A DNA stretch of 64,000 nt. Origin: Cohnella abietis. GTDB lineage: Bacteria > Bacillota > Bacilli > Paenibacillales > Paenibacillaceae. Position numbers and translations under genes: made by a program. The notes below the pieces were generated by a model. That model was not told the origin of the DNA, ran no database searches, and saw only the letters and a program-made list of their open reading frames with translations. The DNA is taken from the NCBI RefSeq assembly GCF_004295585.1, contig NZ_AP019400.1, forward strand, positions 5,611,501-5,675,500, written 5' to 3'. Positions 9,144-17,815 of this stretch are shown here, piece by piece. Within the stretch, counting starts at the first letter, position 1, and every line of letters begins with the position of its first letter.

Positions 9144-10181
9144 TTATAAACCGATGCGAGCGATTTGGCTGCCGCAAGATTCGCGGATGATCAATTCCGT
9201 TTCTACCGTGACCGAGGAGGTCTGCATCTGATTGTGGATCAGATCATTGAGCATCATGGCGGCCAGACGCCCGATTTTGGCTTTGTTCTGGGCGACTGTC
9301 GTTATCGGAGGAGACGTATATTTACAGGCGTCGATATCGTCACAGCCGATGATGGCGATGTCCTCCGGAATGCGGCAACCGGCTTCCTTTTTAAAAGCTC
9401 GCATCGCGCCAATCGCGAGCAGGTCGGAGCCGGCGAAGATCGCCCGGGGCAGGCTGCCGCGCTCGACCATCGCTTTGGCCGCCCGGTAGCCGCTCTCTTC
9501 ATAAAAGTCTTGCCCGTGCGCAAACCATTCCTCTTGAATCGTTAAACCGTAGCTCTGCATGGCGTTGCGGAAGCCTTGCTCTCGAATGCTGGATATTTCC
9601 GAATCCCGGTTGCTGCCGATGTAGCCTAATTCGCGATAGCCGAGTAGATAGAAGTGTTCGACGACTTTCGTAATATTATTGTGGCTGTCCGACAGGATGT
9701 GGCTGGAATTTTGGCCAGCCAGCACCAGATCGATCCCGATGCAGGGAACGGGACTTTGATCGAGCTCGTGAACGCTCTCTTCTACATCCTGCCCCGACAA
9801 GATGATGCAGCCCTCGATTTGCAAGTGGCGGCATCTGGCCAAGTAGGTTTCCCCCGATTGCTGGAATTTCTCGTTCGAGAAGAAGACCAAATCATACCCG
9901 AGAATGCCCATCTGACTCTTGAAGGTGTTCATAATCTCGTTAAAGAAGCTATGAGAAAAATCGATATTTTGTTTGCCTGCGAAGACGACTCCGATCAAGC
10001 CGGAGCGGTTCGTTGCCGACGACTTGGTGGAATTGGCAGGGATGTAGGCGTGCTCCTGCATCACTTGCTGAACCCGTTTCCGGGTTTCCTCTGATATATC
10101 CGCATAACCGTTGATGACTTTGGATACGGTCGAGATCGAAACGCCGGCCAGCTTCGACAAGGTTTTTATATTCATTTTCAC
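9144..10181 (-). CDS. LacI-family transcriptional regulator (copy 1)
   Basis: Three starts are close: ATG 10187, GTG 10181, ATG 10175. GAGGAG directly abuts the first ATG, so GTG 10181 (about 7 nt spacing) fits best. The N-terminal helix-turn-helix and hinge are typical (IKTLSKLAGVSISTVSKVINGYADISEETRKRV). The rest is a periplasmic-binding-like sugar domain (GLIGVVFAG, AIFAGSDLLAIGAMRAF, IAIIGCDDIDACKYTSPPITTV). It is last in the minus-strand cluster AraC - LacI2 - binding protein - two permeases, and clearly a paralogue of LacI2 (both have a C-IGIDL-L segment and an ARCRH motif). It probably represses this sugar locus; the ligand is unknown. Confidence 0.9.
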   Translation of the reverse strand: MKMNIKTLSKLAGVSISTVSKVINGYADISEETRKRVQQVMQEHAYIPANSTKSSATNRSGLIGVVFAGKQNIDFSHSFFNEIMNTFKSQMGILGYDLVFFSNEKFQQSGETYLARCRHLQIEGCIILSGQDVEESVHELDQSPVPCIGIDLVLAGQNSSHILSDSHNNITKVVEHFYLLGYRELGYIGSNRDSEISSIREQGFRNAMQSYGLTIQEEWFAHGQDFYEESGYRAAKAMVERGSLPRAIFAGSDLLAIGAMRAFKKEAGCRIPEDIAIIGCDDIDACKYTSPPITTVAQNKAKIGRLAAMMLNDLIHNQMQTSSVTVETELIIRESCGSQIARIGL

Positions 10182-10285
10182 GACCATACTCCTCTCTCTA
10201 ACCTATCACTACATTCAAATAAACCCATAATGAGTATCTAACTGTTAATTATATCGTATTTTCCGGGTAACTACGAAACCTTCTG

Positions 10286-11122
10286 CTAAGATTTTACAGC
10301 GCCGGCCAAAGCGCCGTCTACGATATATTTCTGTATAAAGGCGTACAAGACGATCAGCGGGGCCGCGACGATCATGATGCCGCAAGCCAGCAAAGGCCAG
10401 TTGTTGCCGTATTGCCCTTTGAATACCCTTAGTCCGGCGGTGATCGGGTAATGCTTCTCACTAGTCAGATAGATTAGCGGACCGGTATAGTCATTCCATA
10501 CGGCAATCGCTGTCAGGATGACGCCGGTAGCCAGAATCGGCTTCATCAAGGGAAGCAAAATGCTGAATAAAAATCGCGTATATCCGCTGCCATCCATACT
10601 AGCAGCCTCGTCCAAATCCCGACTGACCGATTTAATATACCCCACGAACAGCATGAAGACGACGCCGGTTCCTGACGTTTTGAGTAAAATATACCCCCAC
10701 TTTGTGTTATAAGCGATCTCCGGCAAGATGTAGCGAAGCTCGAGCATCAGCTTATATTGAGCGACAAGCGGATTAGGTAGAAATTGAGATAGAAGGAAAA
10801 AGAAATATAAAAAGCCTGCCCATTTCACGTAACCTCTAGCGATCGGATAAGCCGCGAAAATCGACACGAAGATCGTTCCTGCCGTGGCAATGATCGTATA
10901 AAACAAGCTGTTCCAAATATAAACGGCAAAGTTCCCCTGTCTCCACGCTTCCGCGTAATTGGACCAATGCAGCTCTTTAACGAGGCCAAGCGGGTTAGCT
11001 AAATATTCGGGATAGGTTTGAAACGAAACGTTGAATACGAAAATAAGCGGCCCGATATAGAGTACCATAAGCGCGAGGATGAACGCATAAGATAAACTTT
11101 TGATAGAGAGGAGCGTTTTCAT
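10286..11122 (-). CDS. Sugar ABC transporter permease, MalG type
   Basis: 278 residues, six predicted membrane helices, and the EAA loop for the ATPase contact near residue 180 (DLDEAASMDGSGYTRFLFSILLPLMKP). Its ATG overlaps the stop of the preceding permease by one base (TAATG), indicating translational coupling. With the MalF-type partner and the binding protein it forms an importer. No ATPase gene is in this cluster, so it probably borrows a shared MsmX-like ATPase such as the one at 46188-47315. Confidence 0.95.
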   Translation of the reverse strand: MKTLLSIKSLSYAFILALMVLYIGPLIFVFNVSFQTYPEYLANPLGLVKELHWSNYAEAWRQGNFAVYIWNSLFYTIIATAGTIFVSIFAAYPIARGYVKWAGFLYFFFLLSQFLPNPLVAQYKLMLELRYILPEIAYNTKWGYILLKTSGTGVVFMLFVGYIKSVSRDLDEAASMDGSGYTRFLFSILLPLMKPILATGVILTAIAVWNDYTGPLIYLTSEKHYPITAGLRVFKGQYGNNWPLLACGIMIVAAPLIVLYAFIQKYIVDGALAGAVKS

Positions 11123-12018
11123 TAATGATCAACCTCTCTTCTACGCAGTAAATAGACGGCCACGATGACAAAAGTAAAAATGAGCAGAAATTGAAGGACG
11201 GACAGTGCGGCGGGCAAACCCATATTTTTGGCGTTGGCATCCGTGGTTCGGATAAATACGTCGAATGCCATTGTCCGGGTATTGAAGCCACCTGCAGTCG
11301 TAGCAGCAATAATATCGAAAGTTTGCATCGCCCCGATAATGGACAACAGAATGTTGACCGTAAACGACGATGCGATCAGCGGGAACGTAATGTGGCGGAA
11401 TGCTTTCCAACGGTTCGTACCGTCTATGTGTCCCGCCTCGTACAGATCTTTGGGCACCGTCTGAAGTCCCGCTAGGAAGATTAACATAGAATAACCTAAA
11501 TACTGCCATATTTGAACGAATATAATGTAATTGAAGGCATTGCTGTAGCTGCCGAAAAAGCCGTCGTTGTAGTTAAGGAACTGGTGATACAGCTGGTTCA
11601 CGGGTCCGCCAAAAGGATTGAACATGAGCTGCCAGACCAGGGCGACGACAATGACACCAAGGACGACGGGCATGAATAGAACGGAGCGATAGAGCCGGTC
11701 GCCCTTCAGCTTTTGGTTGATGATAATGGCGGTCAGCAGCGCGATGCCATTCTGGAAAACCGTAACCAGAAGCGTGAATTTCAACGATCGATAAATAGAA
11801 GCTTTATATTCGGACGAGTTACCGGAATAGAAAACATCGCGGTAATTGTCCCAGCCGACAAAATGAAACGATGAATCAGCCAAAAATTTCATATCGGTGA
11901 ACGAATAAATGATCGTCATTACGGAGGGTCCGAATGCGAAGACGACATATAACAATAAAGGAATGCCCAACAGGAAGTAAGGCGTAAGACGTGCTAGCCC
12001 CTTGCCGAAAGGGTACAT
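11122..12018 (-). CDS. Sugar ABC transporter permease, MalF type
   Basis: 298 residues with six membrane helices and an EAA loop (PKDLYEAGHIDGTNRWKAFRHITFPLIA). This short MalF type lacks the large periplasmic loop, as is usual in Gram-positive bacteria. It lies between the binding protein (109 bp upstream, with a hairpin between) and the MalG partner (one-base overlap). Substrate unknown, presumably an oligosaccharide handled by the glycosidase operon at 15.8-18.6 kb. Confidence 0.95.
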   Translation of the reverse strand: MYPFGKGLARLTPYFLLGIPLLLYVVFAFGPSVMTIIYSFTDMKFLADSSFHFVGWDNYRDVFYSGNSSEYKASIYRSLKFTLLVTVFQNGIALLTAIIINQKLKGDRLYRSVLFMPVVLGVIVVALVWQLMFNPFGGPVNQLYHQFLNYNDGFFGSYSNAFNYIIFVQIWQYLGYSMLIFLAGLQTVPKDLYEAGHIDGTNRWKAFRHITFPLIASSFTVNILLSIIGAMQTFDIIAATTAGGFNTRTMAFDVFIRTTDANAKNMGLPAALSVLQFLLIFTFVIVAVYLLRRREVDH

Positions 12019-12066
12019 ATGACCACCTCGCGCTGCGAATTGTAGAAGTTTGTGTCAACAAACAAC

Positions 12067-12095
12067 CGGGGTCTGACAGAAGCTGTCAGTCCCCG
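12067..12095 (-). terminator. Intercistronic stem-loop after the binding-protein gene
   Basis: Arms 12067-12079 and 12083-12095 pair with one T-T mismatch and a 3-nt loop, just after the binding protein's stop. No T tract follows, so it is more likely an mRNA-stabilising or attenuating hairpin that favours binding protein over permeases. Confidence 0.6.
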
Positions 12096-12127
12096 ATCCG
12101 TTGATTAAAGCTGTGAAGATTGGCTGG

Positions 12128-13474
12128 TTACGGCTTGGCCGCTTCCCATTTTTCTTGTTGCTTGTCCGCAAGCTCTTGAGCCGATTTAAACGGCCCGCCC
12201 GGAGCAAGCAATTCGGTATGAACACCTTCGGCCGCCAATGTTTCGCCGATATTCGGACGATTGACCATGACAATCTCATAAGCGGGAGTCAATTTCGTCG
12301 CCCACGGAACAATGTCTTCGTTCAGTACTTTGTTGTCCGTTTTTGCGCTCGCTTGCGTCGGAAGAAAACCCGCTGCCGACACGAATTTTTGGTAGTGCTC
12401 GGGGCGGGAGAAAAACTCCAGCCATTTTAACGCGCCTTCTTTGTTGTGACCTTTATCGGCAACAAACCACGTCATATCGTATTTGCCGGCCATAACATCG
12501 ACAGGCTTTTCGTTAGCCGGAAGAGGGAAGTAACCGAAATCGAGTTTGGGATTGGCTGCTTCAATCGAACTGATATCCCAAGAGCCATCGGCGATCATGG
12601 CCACTTGACCGGAACCAAATATAACAGGCAGATCGGTGTAGCCTACACCAGTGAAATTAGGAATCGAATATTTGTCTTGAATCAGCTTCATCTTCTCAAG
12701 CACTTCAACCGCGTCGGGATCGTTGTATTTATGCGTGCCTTTCCATGTGCCTTCGTGGAAGGCACTTTGATCTCCGCCGGCATACAGCTGGGCTTGCAGG
12801 TTGAATACTGGCAATTTCAATGGCCAGACATCCTTGCCCGCCAAGCCGATCGGCACAATTTTTTTGGCTAGCAGCGCTTCGCATACTGCAGTGAATTCGG
12901 ACCAGGTGGTCGGCACCTTCAGCCCGTTGTCCGAAAAGATCTTCTTGTTGTAGAACAAGCCACCCATGGCGACGCTGCCGGCGGGAATGCCGTAAACTTT
13001 GTCGTTGTAGGTACCACCGTCCCGGATCGCAGTTTCGGTATAATTGCTAATGAAAGGCTGCCCGGTCAGATCGGCGATCAGACCGTTGTCGATATATTCC
13101 TGCCAGTAAGGCACGGTGCCCCCTGGCGTCCAGTCCTTCGGAGAGTTGCGCACGCCTGAAAGATCTGGGAAGATGTCGACGTCGCCGGCCAACAGACGAG
13201 CGCGTAAGGCTGTTTTGAACTGCCCATCAGGCTCCGTTTTGGTGTAGACGATCTTGTACTGCGGAAATTCTTTCTGGAACTCAGCGTTGATTTCATCGAT
13301 CACCGCGTTGATGTTGGCCTGGTTCCAGTGCAGCATCTGGATTTCGGTGACCTTCACCGATGGTTTGGTTGCGCTTTCAGAACTTGCAGCTTTTTCATTG
13401 TCGGCGCCATTGCAAGCGGCCAACACAATGAGCATTGTAGCAGCTAGCGACAGAGCGAAAATTTTACGAAACAT
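12128..13474 (-). CDS. Sugar-binding lipoprotein of ABC transporter (family 1)
   Basis: I start it at ATG 13474, preceded by GAGGGGG at 7 nt, rather than the longer frame from 13525; this gives 448 residues opening with MFRKIFALSLAA and a lipobox LAAC (Cys near 22). The mature part is a standard MalE-like binding protein (EIQMLHWNQANINAVIDEIN, YGIPAGSVAMGGLFYNKKIF, VAMIADGSWDIS). It sits outside the membrane, captures the sugar and delivers it to the permeases encoded just downstream. A good promoter and a large dyad lie directly upstream, consistent with repression by one of the neighbouring LacI proteins. Confidence 0.93.
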   Translation of the reverse strand: MFRKIFALSLAATMLIVLAACNGADNEKAASSESATKPSVKVTEIQMLHWNQANINAVIDEINAEFQKEFPQYKIVYTKTEPDGQFKTALRARLLAGDVDIFPDLSGVRNSPKDWTPGGTVPYWQEYIDNGLIADLTGQPFISNYTETAIRDGGTYNDKVYGIPAGSVAMGGLFYNKKIFSDNGLKVPTTWSEFTAVCEALLAKKIVPIGLAGKDVWPLKLPVFNLQAQLYAGGDQSAFHEGTWKGTHKYNDPDAVEVLEKMKLIQDKYSIPNFTGVGYTDLPVIFGSGQVAMIADGSWDISSIEAANPKLDFGYFPLPANEKPVDVMAGKYDMTWFVADKGHNKEGALKWLEFFSRPEHYQKFVSAAGFLPTQASAKTDNKVLNEDIVPWATKLTPAYEIVMVNRPNIGETLAAEGVHTELLAPGGPFKSAQELADKQQEKWEAAKP

Positions 13475-13523
13475 TTTAAACCCCCTCGAAATATTGATAG
13501 GCTTGAATACGAATTCAGATTTC

Positions 13524-13559
13524 ATTTCTACGAAAACTAATGATCGTTTTCGTAGAAAT
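13524..13559. promoter_or_regulatory. Large perfect dyad, candidate LacI operator
   Basis: A perfect 14-bp inverted repeat (ATTTCTACGAAAAC, 8-bp spacer, complement) covers about +19 to +54 of the predicted transcript. The core ACGAAAA recurs four more times upstream (13658, 13677, 13697, 13709). Position and symmetry suit a repressor site; which regulator binds is not shown by sequence. Confidence 0.65.
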
Positions 13560-13584
13560 TTTCGAAAACATATTCACGAGACCC

Positions 13585-13613
13585 ATCATATCTTAAGGTT
13601 TTATTCTTGTAAA
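13585..13613 (-). promoter_or_regulatory. Promoter of the binding protein-permease operon
   Basis: On the minus strand TTTACA (13608-13613) and TATGAT (13585-13590) are separated by exactly 17 bp. Transcription would begin near 13578, about 105 nt before the start codon. Confidence 0.75.
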
Positions 13614-13716
13614 TACCCTATATGCACAATTTATAACATTTTTTCGAAAGTAATTTCACGAAAATCATTAAAATTAACGAAAATTCATAATCATCTACGA
13701 AAACTATTACGAAAAC

Positions 13717-14706
13717 TCATCCTGAATGACGAATTATCAATTCCGGCTCCATCAAAAAAGCGGGGGAGGTAGTACGTCCGTTCAGCAGATCGAACAGCAT
13801 GTCGATGGAGGCAATGCCCAGCTTTCCTTTATCAATCCTGACGGTCGTGAGAGACGGTGAGCATAAACTCGCGTGCAAAATATCGTCGCAGCCGATGACC
13901 GCAATATCTTCGGGCACCTTTCGGCCGGTTTCTATAATCGCCTTCATGGCTCCGATCGCCAGCAAATCAGAAGCCGCGAAAATGACTCGTGGAAGCTCAG
14001 GTTGCTTAAGCATCTCTTTCATGGCGAAGTAGCCGCTAAATTCAAAAAAATCATGGGTTCTCACGAACCATTCCTGCCGGATTTCATAGCCATACTTCTC
14101 GAAAACGGTCCGATACCCATTTTCTCTTTCCAGAGAGATCAACGTCCCTGGCCCCAAATACCCCGGTTTTTGATACTGGCGGTCATGAATATATTCGGCG
14201 GCTATTTCGCCGATTTGGGTCTGATTGCAGGTAACGTAACCGGTTGAGGTGCCGGTAAGCTCCAAGTCGATGCCCACGCAAGGAATTTCGCTTAACACAA
14301 GGCGCTGCAAAGCGGGAGCCGTCGGATCGCCGGCGATTACAATGCAGCCGTCCGTATGGTAATGCCGACAGCGAGCGACATAGTCTTCCTTCATCGAGAA
14401 GGATTGCTCGGAGAATAGCAGCAGATCGCAGCGCATCTCGGAGGCCCGCTTCTTCAGGCCGTCCAGTACATCCGAAAAATAAGCGTTATTGAGATCGATC
14501 GGCAATGTCGAGGCAAACACCAAAGCGATTAGCCGGGACTGGCCTATCAACGACTGCGCATGCAAAGGAAGCCGATAGCCCGTTTTCGCTACGGCTTCCA
14601 GTACCTTCTGCCGGGTGGACTCGGCCACGTCGGGATAGTGATTCAACACCTTGGAGACAGTGGCGATCGATACGCCGACGGATTTGGCCAGCTCTTTTAA
14701 ATTCAT
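13717..14706 (-). CDS. LacI-family transcriptional regulator (copy 2)
   Basis: 329 residues; ATG 14706 has GGAAGGGAG about 8 nt upstream. The helix-turn-helix is LKELAKSVGVSIATVSKVLNHYPDVAESTRQKV; the sensor half follows the usual order to IAVIGCDDILHASLCSPSLTTVRIDK and a C-terminal PELIIRHS. It is the paralogue of the regulator at 9144 and is directly upstream of the transporter operon promoter. Its 3' end overlaps the ACGAAAA repeats, which are therefore partly coding. It probably controls the transporter. Confidence 0.92.
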   Translation of the reverse strand: MNLKELAKSVGVSIATVSKVLNHYPDVAESTRQKVLEAVAKTGYRLPLHAQSLIGQSRLIALVFASTLPIDLNNAYFSDVLDGLKKRASEMRCDLLLFSEQSFSMKEDYVARCRHYHTDGCIVIAGDPTAPALQRLVLSEIPCVGIDLELTGTSTGYVTCNQTQIGEIAAEYIHDRQYQKPGYLGPGTLISLERENGYRTVFEKYGYEIRQEWFVRTHDFFEFSGYFAMKEMLKQPELPRVIFAASDLLAIGAMKAIIETGRKVPEDIAVIGCDDILHASLCSPSLTTVRIDKGKLGIASIDMLFDLLNGRTTSPAFLMEPELIIRHSG

Positions 14707-14741
14707 CGTGCAACTCCCTTCCTCTCTTCGATATCCGTATT

Positions 14742-15611
14742 TTATTTTTTTCCGCGATACTCCGAAGGAGAAACGCCGACAACGCGTTTAAAGCTACGGC
14801 TGAAGGTATGCTGATTTATAAACCCTAGGCGCTCCGCAATCTCGCCGACCTTCATATGGCTGTGCTTCATCAATTCCTTCGCCCGGCCAATGCGCATCTT
14901 CTGATGGTACTCTAGCGGAGTATAGTGAAACAGCTGGCTAAATTGACGGAGAAGATGGAACCTGCTCATTTTCACGTAGTCCGCGATATTATCCAAGGTA
15001 ATCGACGTATCAGCGTGGCTTTCGATAAATTGCTTGGCTCGGTGCAGTTCTTCCCAACGTGTCAATAAAGGGGCATTATCGGACTTATAGTGAGCTCTCA
15101 GAAGAAGCACCCACAAGTCGGCCAGCAAGGTTTTACCCCGGTAAGCATAGTAAGGCAGCTTCAGCTCGTATTCATCCAAAAGCTCATTCAGGCAGTTTTC
15201 AAAAATAAGCGAGTTGTTCGTGCGGATGAAGTTAGGCAGCCAATTGCTATCCGGTTCGGTGATGTCGGCGCGGATATGCTTCAATTCCGCTGCCGTCATG
15301 TTCTGCATCGTTTTAGTCGAAACTCTGACATCAGCGCTGTCCTCATTTTGAATTAAATCAAAGTTCACGCTCTTGATCGATACCATTTCGTTTCCCATAA
15401 TTTGAACGGAGTGCGTCTGCCTAGGCTTGAAAAGAAAAATATCGCCGGATCTGCCCTCGTAAACCTCGCCTTCAATGGTTACATACAGCGTACCACGCTC
15501 CAGATACAGCAGTTGATAATCGAATAGACAACGCTCGACAATTTTCCAGGGGGGGTGAACGGATTGACCGACCGCCTCTCTTACGTAAGGGGACAAATTG
15601 TCCAAATACAT
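14742..15611 (-). CDS. AraC-family regulator with cupin sensor
   Basis: 289 residues; GGAG is 8 nt before ATG 15611. The N-terminal half is an AraC-type cupin (LLYLERGTLYVTIEGEVYEGRSGDIFLFKPRQTHSV). The C-terminal half carries two helix-turn-helices (ITLDNIADYVKMSRFHLLRQFSQLF and KVGEIAERLGFINQHTFSRSFKRVVGVSPSEYR). It is divergent from the GH-A glycosidase operon and probably activates it in response to a sugar; it could also act on the transporter genes downstream. Confidence 0.92.
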   Translation of the reverse strand: MYLDNLSPYVREAVGQSVHPPWKIVERCLFDYQLLYLERGTLYVTIEGEVYEGRSGDIFLFKPRQTHSVQIMGNEMVSIKSVNFDLIQNEDSADVRVSTKTMQNMTAAELKHIRADITEPDSNWLPNFIRTNNSLIFENCLNELLDEYELKLPYYAYRGKTLLADLWVLLLRAHYKSDNAPLLTRWEELHRAKQFIESHADTSITLDNIADYVKMSRFHLLRQFSQLFHYTPLEYHQKMRIGRAKELMKHSHMKVGEIAERLGFINQHTFSRSFKRVVGVSPSEYRGKK

Positions 15612-15704
15612 ACTTCATTCTCCATTTCACTGAAAATTTTCGGCAATAATTGATATATTCGATGATACAACGGCTAAATCCTTCAAGAGAGGAGCGTGAT
15701 ACAC

Positions 15705-15718
15705 TGAAAGCGTTAACG
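15705..15718 (+). promoter_or_regulatory. Candidate cre (CcpA) site
   Basis: TGAAAGCGTTAACG matches the cre consensus TGWAANCGNTNWCA at 13 of 14 positions, only the last base differing. It lies 50 bp before the glycosidase start, where CcpA binding would repress transcription on preferred sugars. Confidence 0.5.
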
Positions 15719-15767
15719 GTGGCGCCGCCGATTACCCTTATTTCAATACAGAAAGCGAGCTACCATC

Positions 15768-16769
15768 ATGACACAGACCTTGAATTGCCCAGATATAAGA
15801 GGCTTTAATTACCAGCCGAGCTACGGAAGCACCAGCCTGGAAAACTGGCTGAGCTTCGACGAGCAAGTGTTCGAGCTTGAACTGAGGCGCGGCAAACAAT
15901 TTTTTCCGGAAATGAACACGATTCGCACCTGGTTGTCCTGGGACGCCTTTATTCGCAATCCGGAGAAATTCGCCGAGAACTTCGAGCGCAGCTTACAAAT
16001 CGCCGATTCGCTTGGGCTCGTCACGGTCCCGATTTTGTTCAACCGCTGGCACGACGCCGATCTGGACTGTGGAGGCATTTATTTCGATCATTTCATGCCT
16101 GGCTGGAGTTGGCTGACCCGCTTGGAGTGGGAGAAGAAGCAGGATGACTTGTTCGGCAACTATTTAGATATCGTGGTAGGGCGGCACATTGAGGATGCCC
16201 GGATTTTGTACTGGGATATTTGCAATGAGCCATTCTCCTATATGCTTTCACCGGAGGAAGTTCCATCGGAAGTAGAAGCGGCCGAGTATGCGTGGCTGGA
16301 GCGCATGTCGCTACGCTGCCGCCGATTAGGGGCGACACAGCCGATCGGGATCAGCGTGCACGCAAAGCACGGTCGCCGCGGATTGGAACGGATCGCTCCG
16401 TTATCCGACATTCTAATGATCCACCCGTATTATCCTGGGCCGTCGGATGACGAGGCGCAAAAACAGGAATTTACGAAATTGCTGGACGAGTACGTGGCTG
16501 TATCGGTCGAAACTGGCAAGCCTTTGCTTGCTACAGAAACCTGCTGGGGGGGATCGGAGGACGACGAATGGCGTGTAACCAATATACATTTTACGTTGTC
16601 GGAGTTGAAGAAACGCGGCATCGGATGGACGGTGCATCTTCTGCATCACAGTCTGGTTGCTGATGCGCATCGTTCCCCGTATGGACCTGTGGCGGATTGC
16701 GGTTACTTTGCTTTTATCGAAGCGGACGGCTCCTTGAGAAAAGGTCATGAGGTATTCAATATTTACTAA
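15768..16769 (+). CDS. Cytoplasmic clan GH-A (GH5-like) glycoside hydrolase
   Basis: 333 residues with no signal peptide, so it acts inside the cell on imported oligosaccharides. The clan GH-A pattern is visible: NTIRTWLSWDAF near the first strands, acid/base E154 in WDICNEP, and nucleophile E257 in LLATETCWGG. The start is the first ATG in frame after a stop at 15714, but it has only a weak ribosome site. A good GAGAGGAG site lies at about 15686, too far away. It heads a plus-strand operon with the 2-hydroxyacid dehydrogenase (34 bp gap) and an SDR. The exact bond cleaved cannot be read from sequence. Confidence 0.8.
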   Translation: MTQTLNCPDIRGFNYQPSYGSTSLENWLSFDEQVFELELRRGKQFFPEMNTIRTWLSWDAFIRNPEKFAENFERSLQIADSLGLVTVPILFNRWHDADLDCGGIYFDHFMPGWSWLTRLEWEKKQDDLFGNYLDIVVGRHIEDARILYWDICNEPFSYMLSPEEVPSEVEAAEYAWLERMSLRCRRLGATQPIGISVHAKHGRRGLERIAPLSDILMIHPYYPGPSDDEAQKQEFTKLLDEYVAVSVETGKPLLATETCWGGSEDDEWRVTNIHFTLSELKKRGIGWTVHLLHHSLVADAHRSPYGPVADCGYFAFIEADGSLRKGHEVFNIY

Positions 16770-16803
16770 GCGTCTTTCTAATCCAAATCAAAGGTGAGGG
16801 CAA

Positions 16804-17811
16804 ATGAACCATAATCAGAAGCCTTTAAAGATTGTCATGACAGATTGCGAGTACCCGGACACCCAATTTGAAGAGGCCGTTATTGCTCAATTGGAGAAGA
16901 ATGTTCTCTTCATCCAGGCCCAATGCAAAACAGAAGCGGATGTAATCGAGCTGGCGGCGGATGCGGACGGGATCATCAATCAATATGCTCCAATTACCGG
17001 CAAAGTCATCGCGAAGTTGAAAAAATGCCAGGTCATTTCCCGCCTAGGGGTCGGCGTCGATTCCGTTGACCTCAAGGCTGCCGAAGAGCGCGGCATCTGG
17101 GTGGCCAATGTCCCGAATTATTGTATGGACGAGGTTTCCGACCATACGATGGCTCTGCTACTGTCCTGGGCCCGAAAGATCCCATTCTACGATCAAGTCG
17201 TCAAAACGTCGTCATGGGATTACAAGATGGGCACTCCGATTTTCAGCTTGAGGGATAAAGTGATTGGGCTGGTCGGCTACGGCAAAATCGCTCAGTTGCT
17301 GGCTGCGAAAGCGACCGCCTTCGGAATGAAAATTATGTTCTACGACCCTTACGTAACCGGCGGTCCAGTCCATGCAGGAGCCGTACAAGCGTCGTCTTTG
17401 GAAGAGTTGATGGCAGAATCGGATTTTATTTCCGTGCATACGCCGCTGAACGACGCGACTCGCGGGCTTATAGCTAAGCCTTTATTGGAGCTGATGAAGC
17501 CGACGGCGGTCATTATTAACACTTCCCGAGGGCCGATTATTAATGAAACGGATCTGATTGAAGCGCTGGAAACCGGTAAGCTGGCCGGAGCCGCACTAGA
17601 TGTGATCGAGCAGGAGCCTATCGACCGGAACCATCCTTTTCTGCGAATGCCCCAAGTGATCCTGACCCCACACGTAGCCTGGTACTCGGAAGAATCCCAG
17701 GCGAAGCTGAGAGTCAACTGCACGCTTAATGTCATGCGGGTGCTGCAAGGGGAAGCCCCCTTATATGCGGTTAACAAACCTATCAACAAGTTCAGCGCAT
17801 CGGAGGCATAG
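16804..17811 (+). CDS. D-isomer-specific 2-hydroxyacid dehydrogenase (CtBP-like)
   Basis: 335 residues; GGTGAGGG precedes ATG 16804. It has the Rossmann motif GLVGYGKIA (about 154-162), catalytic Arg in NTSRGPI (about 241), Glu in EQEPIDR (about 269) and the paired His in TPHVAW (about 290). It should interconvert a 2-keto acid and a D-2-hydroxy acid with NAD(P)H in the cytoplasm. Proteins of this shape are often annotated as C-terminal-binding-protein-like dehydrogenases. Between a glycosidase and an SDR it most likely oxidises or reduces a sugar-derived acid. Confidence 0.9.
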   Translation: MNHNQKPLKIVMTDCEYPDTQFEEAVIAQLEKNVLFIQAQCKTEADVIELAADADGIINQYAPITGKVIAKLKKCQVISRLGVGVDSVDLKAAEERGIWVANVPNYCMDEVSDHTMALLLSWARKIPFYDQVVKTSSWDYKMGTPIFSLRDKVIGLVGYGKIAQLLAAKATAFGMKIMFYDPYVTGGPVHAGAVQASSLEELMAESDFISVHTPLNDATRGLIAKPLLELMKPTAVIINTSRGPIINETDLIEALETGKLAGAALDVIEQEPIDRNHPFLRMPQVILTPHVAWYSEESQAKLRVNCTLNVMRVLQGEAPLYAVNKPINKFSASEA

Positions 17812-17815
17812 TCTA

